From Pseudoalteromonas haloplanktis ATCC 14393 (GTDB lineage Bacteria > Pseudomonadota > Gammaproteobacteria > Enterobacterales > Alteromonadaceae), in contig NZ_AHCA01000001.1 of NCBI RefSeq assembly GCF_000238355.1, positions 682,001 to 746,000 on the forward strand: a DNA stretch of 64,000 nt, written 5' to 3'. This document shows positions 17,644-26,664 of this stretch, piece by piece. The translations under genes were made by a program, and so were the position numbers. The notes under the pieces were generated by a model. It had not been told where the DNA came from, did not search any database, and saw only the letters and a list, made by a program, of their open reading frames with translations. The stretch's first letter is position 1. Every line of letters begins with the position of its first letter.

Positions 17644-18063
17644 ATGAATAAATTCAGCAATCATATCCAATTGGGCTACTTAGGTTTACTGCCTTTTTTA
17701 GCCTGTCTCGGTTGGCCATTATTAGTCGGTACTAATAATTTTAATATGCAATTTTTTACTTTTTATAGTATCGCTGTTTTAGCGTTTATGAGTGGTAACC
17801 TATGGCATGCAGGCCAACAAAGTCAGCGTGATGCAATTAAAGCAATCGTACCGATTTTACCATTGGGCTTTTTAGCCTTTGTCCCGCAAAGCATCACTTT
17901 AATTTGGTTAGCCATTAGTTTTTGGCTTGTCTTACTCTTTGAAAAAACCAGTCCGCAATGGCAAAACTATCATGCGGATTATCAAAAAATGCGTTTTGTA
18001 TTAACCTCGGTCGTATTTGTCTGTCATGTATTAGTTATTGGACTGAGTTTATACCCGAAATAA
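17644..18063 (+). CDS. DUF3429-like four-helix membrane protein
   Basis: 139-residue inner-membrane protein with four or five hydrophobic segments: about 10-28 (LGYLGLLPFLACLGWPLLVG), 36-52, 68-85, 88-103 and 118-135. The GNLWHAGQQ segment after helix 2 and the overall helix spacing resemble DUF3429 proteins. Function of that family is unknown. It is divergent from ahpC with about 250 bases between, so the gap may hold promoters for both. Ribosome site TTTAAGGTAAGCC is reasonable. Confidence 0.7.
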   Translation: MNKFSNHIQLGYLGLLPFLACLGWPLLVGTNNFNMQFFTFYSIAVLAFMSGNLWHAGQQSQRDAIKAIVPILPLGFLAFVPQSITLIWLAISFWLVLLFEKTSPQWQNYHADYQKMRFVLTSVVFVCHVLVIGLSLYPK

Positions 18064-18129
18064 CGCGGCTCTATGGTGCTGATACGGCGTTTACTGTACC
18101 ATCCGTGCACTGCTTTTTGAGGATAAATT

Positions 18130-18492
18130 ATGATAGACCAATTACGCCAACAGCTTGATCAACTGGGTGAAAACTATGTGGAAAAAAACGCTCATTTCAA
18201 AATTAAAGTGATCCCGTTTTTTTGTGCTATACACATAAAAAAAGACCATAAAAGTGAAAACAGACTATCTTTTTATTCTAATCAGTGGCTTGAAATTGCA
18301 CTTGTTATCATGTTTTTATTATTTGGGTTAATGATTTTTGATCCTGAGGCTGGTTTTACTAATGGGCCCATTCATATCGCATTCGCAGTATTAATCACAT
18401 TTAACTTAATCATTAAGCAGATTGCTATAGAAGGCCTTAAAACACGGCTGGCTTTTTGTCGCCTTTTAGAGAAGTCAGCTAAAACCTCATAA
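18130..18492 (+). CDS. Small two-helix membrane protein, unknown
   Basis: I do not recognise this 120-residue protein. An N-terminal soluble part with a short coiled segment (IDQLRQQLDQLGENYVEKNA) is followed by two membrane helices, about 58-75 (LEIALVIMFLLFGLMIF) and 82-102 (PIHIAFAVLITFNLIIKQ), and a basic tail. It lies in a same-direction series with the DUF3429-like gene and the diguanylate cyclase, but gaps of about 65 bases leave an operon uncertain. Confidence 0.6.
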   Translation: MIDQLRQQLDQLGENYVEKNAHFKIKVIPFFCAIHIKKDHKSENRLSFYSNQWLEIALVIMFLLFGLMIFDPEAGFTNGPIHIAFAVLITFNLIIKQIAIEGLKTRLAFCRLLEKSAKTS

Positions 18493-18556
18493 AACAGCTA
18501 AGCATTAGCCTGATGTTCTGCTATATATTAAGTAAATTAATGTAACTTGGTATAGC

Positions 18557-19405
18557 ATGAAACATCCATATTGGCTTGTTATCATATGGCTTATTGTACT
18601 TATATGTTCAATGTGGTTGCTCAATGTTGAGCAACCACAATTTGATACCATTGAAGAATTATTTTGGGCTGCGATCTCAGTTTCTCTAACTTTGCAAGTT
18701 TACTCATACCTCAGCAATAAATTACTCATTTATGCATGGGTATTATACTGCTCAGGCCTGCTTCTTGATTTACTTGACGATATTATAGATACGCAGTTAT
18801 TCCCATTATTAATCTTTGACACAACTTTAAAAAACAGTGGCTTTCTACTTACATGTACCGCTTTATTATTACTTATAAAAGAAAAGCGTACAACGATATC
18901 TTCACTCAATGACGAAATTCAAACGCGACAAGCATTACAGGAACAACTAGAATACGATGCAAGCCACGATAAGCTCACTGGCTTAGGAAATCGTCGTGCT
19001 TGCTTTGCACGCTTTGAACAACTACAGCAACAATATCAGCGTATTTTTTACTTTGATTTAGATAACTTTAAATATGCTAACGACCACTATGGACACCGAC
19101 AAGGTGATCTCATTTTATTGGACTTTGCCGTGCGATTAAGTGAACAATTCGATGCGCAAAATTGCTTTCGATTAGGTGGTGATGAATTCGTTGCTTTTTG
19201 CAATGAAGATACCCCAGACATTCAACATTTACGTCAACAATTAACATCAATGATAAAAACATATCAAGTTGGTGTCAGCATTGGGTTCGCTGATTTAAAT
19301 AGTGATAGTCACCCTGATCAAATATTACATATGGCAGATCAAAAAATGTACCGCGATAAAAAGTGTAAATCAATGCGCAACACAAGTCGCACTCCTCCCC
19401 CATAA
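18557..19405 (+). CDS. Membrane diguanylate cyclase (GGDEF)
   Basis: 282-residue protein predicted to make cyclic di-GMP. Four hydrophobic segments fill residues about 5-108, then a short coiled linker (LNDEIQTRQALQEQLEYDAS) leads into a GGDEF domain with DKLTGLGNRR, FYFDLDNFKYANDHYGHRQGD (split here as the Mg/GTP region) and an intact FRLGGDEFVAF. The usual RxxD product-inhibition site is missing: the equivalent stretch reads EQFD and is one residue too far away, so feedback inhibition may be absent. The sensory input is probably membrane or small-molecule linked but unknown. Confidence 0.9.
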   Translation: MKHPYWLVIIWLIVLICSMWLLNVEQPQFDTIEELFWAAISVSLTLQVYSYLSNKLLIYAWVLYCSGLLLDLLDDIIDTQLFPLLIFDTTLKNSGFLLTCTALLLLIKEKRTTISSLNDEIQTRQALQEQLEYDASHDKLTGLGNRRACFARFEQLQQQYQRIFYFDLDNFKYANDHYGHRQGDLILLDFAVRLSEQFDAQNCFRLGGDEFVAFCNEDTPDIQHLRQQLTSMIKTYQVGVSIGFADLNSDSHPDQILHMADQKMYRDKKCKSMRNTSRTPPP

Positions 19406-19452
19406 TTTTGTTACACTAACAGAAATTATTAAGCCTTTCATATGGCATATTT

Positions 19453-20256
19453 ATGTATTTAGATCCAAATTGGCGCATCCTCACAGTTGGTGATGGCGAC
19501 TTATCGTTTTCTCATGCTTTACATACCGGTATTAAACCAAAAAAATTAGTCGCCTCAACCTATGATGATGCTATCACGCTTACTCAAAAATACGCTGATA
19601 ACGCATTAGCTACGCTAGCTGCAAGTAATGTAACCGTGCTAAATGGTTTTGATGTAACAAACCCAAAAGCGTGGCAACGCCTAAACGGCGAGTTATTCGA
19701 TGTGGTGATTTTTCAATTCCCGCTTGTTCCAGCATTTGTTGGGGAAACGGCTTTTCGTGAAAACACCACCAGTATAAATACACTTAATCGTGCGTTGTTA
19801 CACCAATTTATCAAATACGCATCGAACTTCGCTCTCGATAATAATGGTCCTATGCTTTGTTACATCACCTCTAAAGATGTCAAGCCATATCGAGAATGGA
19901 ATATTGAAGGCACTTTAAATCATGGTCTAGCCTCAGCTTATCTAGGGCAAATGCCATTTGATATCAGCTCATTTCCAGGCTACAAAATTCGTAACGTTGA
20001 CCGAGATAAACATGTTAAAGACACCAGTGGGATCAGTTATGTTTTCAGTCCTAAAAAAGTACCTGAATTAAAGAGTAAGTTAACCATACCAACCTACTTA
20101 AACTCGGACAGTTGTGCACTTTGTCGAGTCGGCCCATTTCACTGCGAAGAAGATAAACAAAAACACTTATTAGCCAAAAAGCACCGACAAATGTTAGCCT
20201 TTGAGGCAGACTGGCAAGCTTGGCTTGCACAATTTAATCACCAGGAGCAGTCATGA
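19453..20256 (+). CDS. BMT5-like Rossmann-fold protein with C-terminal zinc finger
   Basis: 267 residues. The N-terminal part matches the DUF2431/BMT5-like Rossmann domain, related to the yeast 25S rRNA uridine-N3 methyltransferase: ILTVGDGDLSFSHAL (residues about 9-23) is the SAM-loop-like motif, followed by VASTYD, DVVIFQFPLV and a Trp/Tyr-rich C-terminal half. The last 50 residues carry a C2H2-type finger: Cys221, Cys224, His238 and His244 (CALC, 13 residues, His, 5 residues, His), a spacing like RNA-binding U1/matrin fingers. It overlaps the next gene by 4 bases (ATGA). A methyltransferase role on RNA is inference. Confidence 0.75.
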   Translation: MYLDPNWRILTVGDGDLSFSHALHTGIKPKKLVASTYDDAITLTQKYADNALATLAASNVTVLNGFDVTNPKAWQRLNGELFDVVIFQFPLVPAFVGETAFRENTTSINTLNRALLHQFIKYASNFALDNNGPMLCYITSKDVKPYREWNIEGTLNHGLASAYLGQMPFDISSFPGYKIRNVDRDKHVKDTSGISYVFSPKKVPELKSKLTIPTYLNSDSCALCRVGPFHCEEDKQKHLLAKKHRQMLAFEADWQAWLAQFNHQEQS

Positions 20257-21242
20257 ATTTTGTAATCGTTGGCACCAATTTTATTAGTGATACACTACTT
20301 GAGGCTGCAAAAACCGTCAGCGAATTTACCCTTTATGGGGTGTGCTCGCGAGCCTACGCAAGTGGCGAGGATTTTTTAGCTAAACATGCAATCGCTCATG
20401 CGAAAGTCTTTACTAGTATTGACCAAGTGTGCAGCGATGAAAATGTGGATGCCGTATATATTGCTGCACCAAATAGCCTACATAAAAACTATGCAGTAGC
20501 GTGTTTAAATGCCGGTAAACACGTATTAGGTGAAAAGCCCGCTGCTGCTAATAGCCAAGAATTAGTCGCTATTTTAACTGCAGCAAAACACAATAATCGT
20601 CTCTATATGGAAGCGATGATGACTACCCACTTACCTAACTTTTCTGTGCTACGCCAAGCAATAGAGAAAATAGGCACACCTCGTAAGTACATTGGTCAAT
20701 ATAGTCAATACTCATCGCGTTATGACAAATTTAAAAATGGCGAGCGCCCTAATACGTTTTTACCTGAGTTTGCCAATGGCGCCCTCGTCGATTTAGGGGT
20801 TTATCCGTTGTATATTTTAATTGCACTATGGGGCGCACCAAACGCTGTTCAAGCCAGTGGCGTATTACTTGAAACTGGCGTTGATGGCGCCGGTGATGTA
20901 TTACTAAATTACAACGATAAGCAAGCGGTGATCAGCTATTCCAAAATATCACAAGGTGATAACTTTACTGAGATCCAAGGTGAGAAAGGCCGTATTCGAA
21001 TCGAGGCTGTATCACTGCTAAAACGAATACAGTTTATCGCAAACGATGGCACTGTTGAGGAATTATCACTACCATTCGAGAAGCATTTTATGCGTTATGA
21101 AGTTGCCCACTTTATTGAAACTACGAAAACGGAACAGTTAGAGTCAGCTGTTAATACACATCAGCTAAGTATTGATGTTATGCATGTTCTTGATAAAGCT
21201 AGAGCACAGCTTGGTGTCATTTACCCAACCGACTTACAGTAA
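20253..21242 (+). CDS. Gfo/Idh/MocA family oxidoreductase
   Basis: NAD(P)-dependent dehydrogenase of 329 residues. The N-terminal nucleotide-binding fold begins MNFVIVGTNFISDTLLEAA, then DAVYIAAPNSLHKNYAVACLNAGKHVLGEKP gives the canonical AxPNxxH and EKP motifs (about 70-97). The C-terminal domain has FANGALVDLGVYPLYI, where family members place substrate-binding residues. Sugar or polyol substrates are usual but cannot be assigned here. It overlaps the BMT5-like gene by 4 bases, an unexpected pairing that suggests translational coupling. Confidence 0.9.
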   Translation: MNFVIVGTNFISDTLLEAAKTVSEFTLYGVCSRAYASGEDFLAKHAIAHAKVFTSIDQVCSDENVDAVYIAAPNSLHKNYAVACLNAGKHVLGEKPAAANSQELVAILTAAKHNNRLYMEAMMTTHLPNFSVLRQAIEKIGTPRKYIGQYSQYSSRYDKFKNGERPNTFLPEFANGALVDLGVYPLYILIALWGAPNAVQASGVLLETGVDGAGDVLLNYNDKQAVISYSKISQGDNFTEIQGEKGRIRIEAVSLLKRIQFIANDGTVEELSLPFEKHFMRYEVAHFIETTKTEQLESAVNTHQLSIDVMHVLDKARAQLGVIYPTDLQ

Positions 21243-21302
21243 ATATCGTGCCGAGTAAGTCTTCAGTAATTTACATATATTTCGCTTTAGCTTGCAAAAC
21301 AA

Positions 21303-21328
21303 TTAAGGCTGTATAACAACAGCCTTAA
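21303..21328. terminator. Bidirectional stem-loop between convergent genes
   Basis: TTAAGGCTGT (21303-21312) pairs perfectly with ACAGCCTTAA (21319-21328), 6-base loop, between the oxidoreductase stop (21242) and the receptor stop on the minus strand (21341). T-tracts are weak on both sides, so it is a probable rather than certain terminator. Confidence 0.6.
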
Positions 21329-21340
21329 ACTTTCCGGTAA

Positions 21341-23392
21341 TTAAAAACGATAAGTAACTGAAGCACCTAAAGTTTGTGGGTTTACAACAGAGACATAACC
21401 TGTCGGGTATCGGCCACTGACAGGCTCTACACTGGTATAACCTTCTTCATCAAAGGCATTATTGATATAAGCGCTAATTAACCAATCCTCGGTGTCATAG
21501 CTTATTGTAGCGCGAGTCATTGTGTAATCACCTGCAATACGCTCTTCGGTGTTAGTAAGATCACCGTAATATTCATCAACATAATTTGCACTGACATTAA
21601 TTTTAAAGTTGTCAGTAAACCAATGAGACAGACCTAAACTGGCCGTAAATGAAGGGGCTGAATTAAGCTCGTTACCGACAGCTTCAGGGTAACTCTGCGA
21701 TGCATCGATTTTAGTTTTTAAAAGGCCTAAACCACCATGCAATTGCCACGAGTCCGTTAACATACTATACGCTTCGACTTCGAGGCCATAACTATGGGCG
21801 TCATCAATATTTGTGATTTTACGTTCTGAACTTAATGCTTGATAGCCGTCAAAGTTATTGTAGAAAACATTCGCACTGATATTAATGTCTCCGTTTTCTA
21901 GAACACTTCTCGCTCCCACTTCATAAGTGTTTACCGTTTCTTCATCATAGTAATAATATTCTTCCGCGGTAAAATCGAGAGCGCCGCCGCCCGCATTGTA
22001 TCCTCGTCGTACACTTGCTGATAATGTTGTTTGTTCGTTTACTCGGTATTGAAGTGCTAAAGTAGGTAACTTAATGGTATTTGCATTATCTAACTGCTCA
22101 ACTAACGTATCTGCGCCATAAGCCATGTTAAAGTTACGCAGTTGCTCTTCTCGCTCAATACGTAACCCACCTGTTAAGGTAAATTTATTAGTCAAGTTAA
22201 AGCTGGCTTCAGAATAAACGGCCATTGAGTCACTGCTGTCATCACCAAAATAATCGGTTGCTCCAACACTGTCGAAATCCTGATCGCGATCGAAATAAGC
22301 TAAGCCAATAAAGCCTGAATAAAAGTCACTACTTAGGCCGAAGTTTAATTTACCATCAATAGTAATGTTTTTTTCATCCATAGTAACATCAGATTCTGCT
22401 GTTTCTAGTGGCTCATAAGCTTCAAAGGCCCAGTGGTAATCCATATACGCCACGAGCAGATCCACAGAGAAGTTATCATCAATCTTATATTCAAAATCAA
22501 TTTGTGTTGTATCTGAGTCTGTATCCATAATACGTTGAAACAGTGGTATATAATCTGTTGGCTTGTCAGCTTCATAGTAGTGACGACCAGAATTGCCTTT
22601 TTCACTATAGTTTGAATAACTTAGTTGAATTGATAAATCATCAAATGGAGTATAAAGTAATTTTGCTCGGGTGCTTGAGGTGTTTAATTTATTGAGATCG
22701 TGATCAGTCGGGTTTGTTTCATAGACAGTTGGATTACTGTAAGTTTCACCATCAACATATTGAGTCGACAACCTAAAAGCAAGTACATCTTCCACTAATG
22801 CACCAGAGACAACAGCTGCGGTATCAAGGTAACTATCTTGGTTGCGGTACCCTACTCGTACTGCGCCTTCAAAGTCTTGGGTTGGTGCTTTGGTTGTCAT
22901 ATATACAGCACCAGCAATACTATTACGGCCATTACTCGTAGACTGCGGCCCACGATACACTGCTATTTGTTCCATATCCCATAAACCGGTATCACCGGTT
23001 AGATCAGCAACAAATGGCTGGCTTACACCATCAACTAACGTTGATACGCGCGCTTTTGAACCACCTGTAAACGAATTAAACCCAGTTGCACCACCATTAC
23101 CCGACACACCACGCATATCAGGGACTGATCCTGTTAACACAACGACATTAGCCATTTCTGCAAGTGCTTCTGAAACAGATGCTAACTGACCATTATCTAA
23201 TAATGAATTATCAACTACCGCAACTGAAGCGATTGTATCTTTTAGAGATTTTTCTATCTTCTCGCCGGTAACAACAATTGTGTCCATTGATTTGCGGATA
23301 CTGTCATCATCTGCATATGCTTGAGTTTGCGTTAAAAGCAAAGAGCTTGTAATAATTAAAGAGAGTTTATTTAGTCTAATTGGGGCAGCCAA
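21341..23392 (-). CDS. TonB-dependent receptor (iron-type module A)
   Basis: Outer-membrane gated channel of 683 residues. Signal peptide ends about residue 27 (TQTQAYADDD), followed by a TonB-box-like TIVVTG, a plug domain (about 40-160) with IAVYRGPQSTSNGRNSIAGAV, and a beta-barrel ending in the required C-terminal aromatic (LGASVTYRF). The start codon is TTG at 23392, supported by AAGGA 7 bases before and by the signal peptide; no ATG nearby would keep it. It is divergent from three small membrane/PepSY genes, with a candidate Fur site between. A ferric siderophore or haem-like ligand is inferred from the partner genes. Confidence 0.93.
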   Translation of the reverse strand: MAAPIRLNKLSLIITSSLLLTQTQAYADDDSIRKSMDTIVVTGEKIEKSLKDTIASVAVVDNSLLDNGQLASVSEALAEMANVVVLTGSVPDMRGVSGNGGATGFNSFTGGSKARVSTLVDGVSQPFVADLTGDTGLWDMEQIAVYRGPQSTSNGRNSIAGAVYMTTKAPTQDFEGAVRVGYRNQDSYLDTAAVVSGALVEDVLAFRLSTQYVDGETYSNPTVYETNPTDHDLNKLNTSSTRAKLLYTPFDDLSIQLSYSNYSEKGNSGRHYYEADKPTDYIPLFQRIMDTDSDTTQIDFEYKIDDNFSVDLLVAYMDYHWAFEAYEPLETAESDVTMDEKNITIDGKLNFGLSSDFYSGFIGLAYFDRDQDFDSVGATDYFGDDSSDSMAVYSEASFNLTNKFTLTGGLRIEREEQLRNFNMAYGADTLVEQLDNANTIKLPTLALQYRVNEQTTLSASVRRGYNAGGGALDFTAEEYYYYDEETVNTYEVGARSVLENGDINISANVFYNNFDGYQALSSERKITNIDDAHSYGLEVEAYSMLTDSWQLHGGLGLLKTKIDASQSYPEAVGNELNSAPSFTASLGLSHWFTDNFKINVSANYVDEYYGDLTNTEERIAGDYTMTRATISYDTEDWLISAYINNAFDEEGYTSVEPVSGRYPTGYVSVVNPQTLGASVTYRF

Positions 23393-23462
23393 TGTTATTT
23401 CCTTTAGTAAGCAGTGTTAAATTGCGCAAGGAAAATAGCACAGCAAAAACCCTATTGCAATT

Positions 23463-23481
23463 GAGTTTAATTATCATTTAG
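23463..23481. promoter_or_regulatory. Candidate Fur box in the divergent promoter region
   Basis: The core TTATCATT matches the Fur consensus half-site, giving about 12 of 19 positions over this window. It lies between the TTG-start receptor (minus) and the DUF3325-like gene (plus), so one site could repress both under iron sufficiency. The score is modest. Confidence 0.4.
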
Positions 23482-23512
23482 AATGGCATTAAAAATACAC
23501 TATTAATCAATT

Positions 23513-23782
23513 ATGCTTTTACTTACCGTCATTATTCTATTAATTGCAGCATCTATGCTTTATGGCTGTAATAAACACCAACGTTTATTTAAAAAACCAC
23601 TTAAAAAGACATGTAAGCCAATAGCTTACCTTCTTATATTGGGTTCATTTGGAATTGCAATATTTACCCTGCAAAGTACTGCAGCCGTTTTCTTTTGTAT
23701 TTTTATACTGATGTTAGCGCTGTTAAGTGTGCCTTTTATTTGTTTAATCAACGCGAAGGAAAGCAGCAATGACAGACGTTAA
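23513..23782 (+). CDS. Small membrane protein, DUF3325-like
   Basis: 89 residues with an N-terminal helix (LLLTVIILLIAASMLYG), a basic loop (NKHQRLFKKPLKK) and a hydrophobic second half (about 38-80). The layout matches DUF3325 proteins found in iron-uptake clusters next to PepSY proteins; a counterpart lies at 32406. The C-terminus overlaps the next gene by 14 bases. Its role in uptake is not established; it may assist the PepSY membrane protein. Confidence 0.6.
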   Translation: MLLLTVIILLIAASMLYGCNKHQRLFKKPLKKTCKPIAYLLILGSFGIAIFTLQSTAAVFFCIFILMLALLSVPFICLINAKESSNDRR

Positions 23783-24065
23783 AAACTCAAGAAAAGAACC
23801 GACCTGGCTTGGCAAAAGCTTGGCTGGAGCGCTGCTGGGGCTATTGCTAGCTTTTATTCTAATGGCATTCTTTGCTTGGTATGGGCCCGGCGGAATAGAT
23901 GCTAGAGACAAAGTGCAATTTAACATGTGGATGATCCCATTGCTCTGGTTGAGCATATTCAGTCTTACCTACCTCTTTAACTCCAGTAAACAAGCTTGGT
24001 TAATATTAGGTGGCTTAAATATGGTGTTATACAGTTTATTTTACATATTACGAGGCGGGCTATGA
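23769..24065 (+). CDS. Small membrane protein, DUF3649-like
   Basis: 98 residues, three hydrophobic segments (about 18-38 LAGALLGLLLAFILMAFFAW, 52-70, 75-93). The pattern parallels the small gene at 30515 in the second module and DUF3649 proteins of siderophore loci. Overlaps the upstream gene by 14 bases and the downstream PepSY gene by 4 bases (ATGA), so translation of all three is coupled. Assignment to DUF3649 is by layout and context, not by strong motifs. Confidence 0.55.
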   Translation: MTDVKNSRKEPTWLGKSLAGALLGLLLAFILMAFFAWYGPGGIDARDKVQFNMWMIPLLWLSIFSLTYLFNSSKQAWLILGGLNMVLYSLFYILRGGL

Positions 24066-25633
24066 GAGTCAGACCAGATATTTTACGCACCTACCAAGGT
24101 GTGCACACATGGACAGGTATTATTGCCGGCTTAGTATTATTTATCGGCTTTTATGCCGGCAGTTTGACCATGTTCAAGTACGAAATTCAACAATGGGCTG
24201 AGCCTATTAGCGTACCAGTCACAGATCCTAAGTCTACCAACTACCAAGCACTTATAGATAAAGCCATCGAGCAATACCCAGCGCAAATGGCCGCAGGCTT
24301 TGAGCTTGACTTACTTACAAGTGATGCCCCCTTATCTTGGTACACGCAAGGTCAAGCAAGAGGGATGGAGCTCGATAACCAGCTTCAAACTGCTCACTTA
24401 CATGAGCAACAACTTGTTTTAAATGAGCAAGCAGAACATAAACTTGCAGACTTAATTGATTACTTACATCGCACAGCAGGATTTATTGGTGAAATTGGCC
24501 ATGATCAATCTGGCGTTTACATTCTTGGTATTGCTGCTGGACTGTATTTTCTAGCTTTGGTATCCGGTGTAATCATATTGCTACCAACCCTAGTGAAAAC
24601 ATTTTTTGCGCTGCGAAAAGAGAAAGGCCCAAGCCGCTTTTGGTTAGATAGCCACAATTTAGTCGGCATTGCGAGTTTGCCATTTCATTTAATAATTGCG
24701 TTTACTGTTGTTGTTTTTGCTTTTCATGACTTAATTTATGGCGGTTTAGCTCAGTTTTATGGTGACAAACCACTATTTGAGCGTACCCCACCCGCAGCAC
24801 AGGCGTATAACATCAGCGAACTAACACCCATTGATACACAAATACTCGCGGCTAAACGCTATGCTCCAGGTTATGAACCCATACATGTTAGTTACAATGC
24901 TTTAAGTTCAACTTCTCCTTCAGCGCTATTTAAAATGAGTAATAAAAACGCTGTAAGCCGAGGACCAGACACCGATTATTTGGCCATTAATCCATATAGC
25001 TTAGAAGTACTGTATACAAGTTACCCGCAAGGAGAAGATAGTTTTTGGGGCAATTTTACTGCCAGTTTATTTTCTTTACACTTTGGCACTTATGGGGGTG
25101 ACTGGGGGCGTTGGGCTTACTTTATAATGGGGTTGTTCGGCGCATTTCTTTTTTATTCAGGCAATTTACTTTGGCTAGATAAACGAATGAAAAAAGATGC
25201 GCATAAAACTAGCACACACGTCATGGCAAAATTAACGATTGGCGTATGTTTAGGATCCATACTCGCTGTTGTTGCAGTATTACTGTTAGCAAAATGGGCT
25301 AACTTACTGATAGGCAACATTAATCACCATTATATGCTGTGTTATTATCTTATATTCTTTATTTCCTTAGCCTACAGCTTTAAACAAGGAACAAACAAAG
25401 CAAGTTATAATGGCTTAATAACGTTATCTATTTTAACCGCTTGTTTACCCATCTCAAGTGCAATTCAAGGCTTGAGTGATTTGGCTCTTCTACCCTATTA
25501 CAATGGCTATTCTGTTGATTTTATTGCCTTAATATTCTCAGCCGGGTTTTTCTTTATCGCTAAACGCTTAAAACAGAAATCCGTTAAAGATAAGATAATT
25601 TTAGACCACAAAACCATTGAGTTTGTAAGGTAA
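24062..25633 (+). CDS. PepSY-associated transmembrane protein (PiuB-like), module A
   Basis: 523-residue inner-membrane protein of the PepSY_TM family, implicated in reducing or releasing iron from siderophores. First helix region LRTYQGVHTWTGIIAGLVLF (about 8-27), second helix near 160-185, third near 205-230 (FWLDSHNLVGIASLPFHLII), fourth near 355-375, then extra C-terminal helices. His residues at helix ends (VHTW, DSHNL, LHFGTYGG) resemble haem or metal ligands in the family. ATG at 24062 overlaps the upstream stop; a longer frame from 23996 would overlap that gene by 70 bases and is less likely. Confidence 0.85.
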   Translation: MRVRPDILRTYQGVHTWTGIIAGLVLFIGFYAGSLTMFKYEIQQWAEPISVPVTDPKSTNYQALIDKAIEQYPAQMAAGFELDLLTSDAPLSWYTQGQARGMELDNQLQTAHLHEQQLVLNEQAEHKLADLIDYLHRTAGFIGEIGHDQSGVYILGIAAGLYFLALVSGVIILLPTLVKTFFALRKEKGPSRFWLDSHNLVGIASLPFHLIIAFTVVVFAFHDLIYGGLAQFYGDKPLFERTPPAAQAYNISELTPIDTQILAAKRYAPGYEPIHVSYNALSSTSPSALFKMSNKNAVSRGPDTDYLAINPYSLEVLYTSYPQGEDSFWGNFTASLFSLHFGTYGGDWGRWAYFIMGLFGAFLFYSGNLLWLDKRMKKDAHKTSTHVMAKLTIGVCLGSILAVVAVLLLAKWANLLIGNINHHYMLCYYLIFFISLAYSFKQGTNKASYNGLITLSILTACLPISSAIQGLSDLALLPYYNGYSVDFIALIFSAGFFFIAKRLKQKSVKDKIILDHKTIEFVR

Positions 25634-25640
25634 ATGAAAA

Positions 25641-25664
25641 CTCGCGTATTGTTGAATACGCGAG
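25641..25664. other. Perfect 10-bp stem-loop after module A
   Basis: CTCGCGTATT (25641-25650) and AATACGCGAG (25655-25664) form a perfect hairpin with a 4-base loop 8 bases after the PepSY stop. The T-rich tail is on the minus-strand side (TTTTCATTT), so it could terminate antisense transcription or protect the mRNA 3' end. Confidence 0.55.
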
Positions 25665-25764
25665 CCTTCGCCACTGAACGGCTGCGATTTATCGCAAATA
25701 TATAAAATTTTTACATTAATCTGTACACTCTGCAGATAATTTCCTTTTTCATTTTTTATACGCT

Positions 25765-26628
25765 ATGTCCCGAGTTATTCCTCCTTTTTTCATCGCTGTT
25801 ATTTGCGTACTGTTAGCCATGGTTACAATCCAATCAGGGGCCTCTATTGCTAAACAGCTTTTTCCTTTAATTGGCCCTGAAGGTACAACCGCACTGAGAC
25901 TTGGTTTTTCTGCTGCTATTCTGTGTCTTGTATTTCAGCCTTGGAAAGCATTTCCGCCTTTAGGTCAACGCATGCCTATTGTGATCTATGGTTTATGTTT
26001 AGGGGGTATGAACATATTGTTTTACTACGCCATTGCACGTATTCCTTTAGGTATTGGGGTGGCGCTTGAATTTACAGGTCCACTTGCTGTGGCGTTATTA
26101 TCATCACGAAAAAAACGAGATCTATTTTGGGTTGCCTGTGCTATTGCCGGTATTGTTCTGCTACTACCTGATATGAGTGGTGAAGAAAGTTTAGATCCTG
26201 TGGGTGTAATTCTTGCGCTCGGTGCCGGTGCCTGCTGGGCAGGTTATATATTATTTGGCAAGAAAACCGGAAATCAAGGTTCTGGTGGCATGACTGTCGC
26301 GCTTGGCATGAGTGTCGCTGCAATTGTATTAGTGCCTTATGGCGCCATAAATCAAGGTATGGCGTTACTAAGTTGGGATGTATTGCCTTTAGGTATATTG
26401 GTCGCAGTGATGTCAAGTGCACTTCCTTACACACTGGAAATGGTGGCACTGCGTAATATGCCTGCGCAAGGTTTTAGTATTATGATGAGTTTAGAGCCTG
26501 CCATTGCAGCGATGGCTGGGTTTATAATTTTAGCTGAGCAGTTGAGTATTTGGCAGTGGCTAGCGATTTTATTAGTGATTATCGCCTCTGTTGGCAGTTC
26601 AATATCTTCCTCTAAAAAAGAAGCTTAG
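25765..26628 (+). CDS. rhtA: Threonine/homoserine exporter RhtA-like (EamA)
   Basis: Inner-membrane exporter of 287 residues with ten predicted helices in two EamA repeats. Segments closely resembling E. coli RhtA include IQSGASIAKQLFPLIGPEG, GGMNILFYYAIARIPLGIGV, ALEFTGPLAVALLSSRK, LALGAGACWAGYILFGKK and SALPYTLEMVALRNMP. Proton-driven efflux of threonine, homoserine and related amino acids is known for RhtA. It is a single gene between the two iron modules. A second amino-acid exporter (ThrE type) lies at 45906. Confidence 0.88.
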   Translation: MSRVIPPFFIAVICVLLAMVTIQSGASIAKQLFPLIGPEGTTALRLGFSAAILCLVFQPWKAFPPLGQRMPIVIYGLCLGGMNILFYYAIARIPLGIGVALEFTGPLAVALLSSRKKRDLFWVACAIAGIVLLLPDMSGEESLDPVGVILALGAGACWAGYILFGKKTGNQGSGGMTVALGMSVAAIVLVPYGAINQGMALLSWDVLPLGILVAVMSSALPYTLEMVALRNMPAQGFSIMMSLEPAIAAMAGFIILAEQLSIWQWLAILLVIIASVGSSISSSKKEA

Positions 26629-26664
26629 CGAACTGCCAATAGAGCGCATAAAAACTCTGACACT

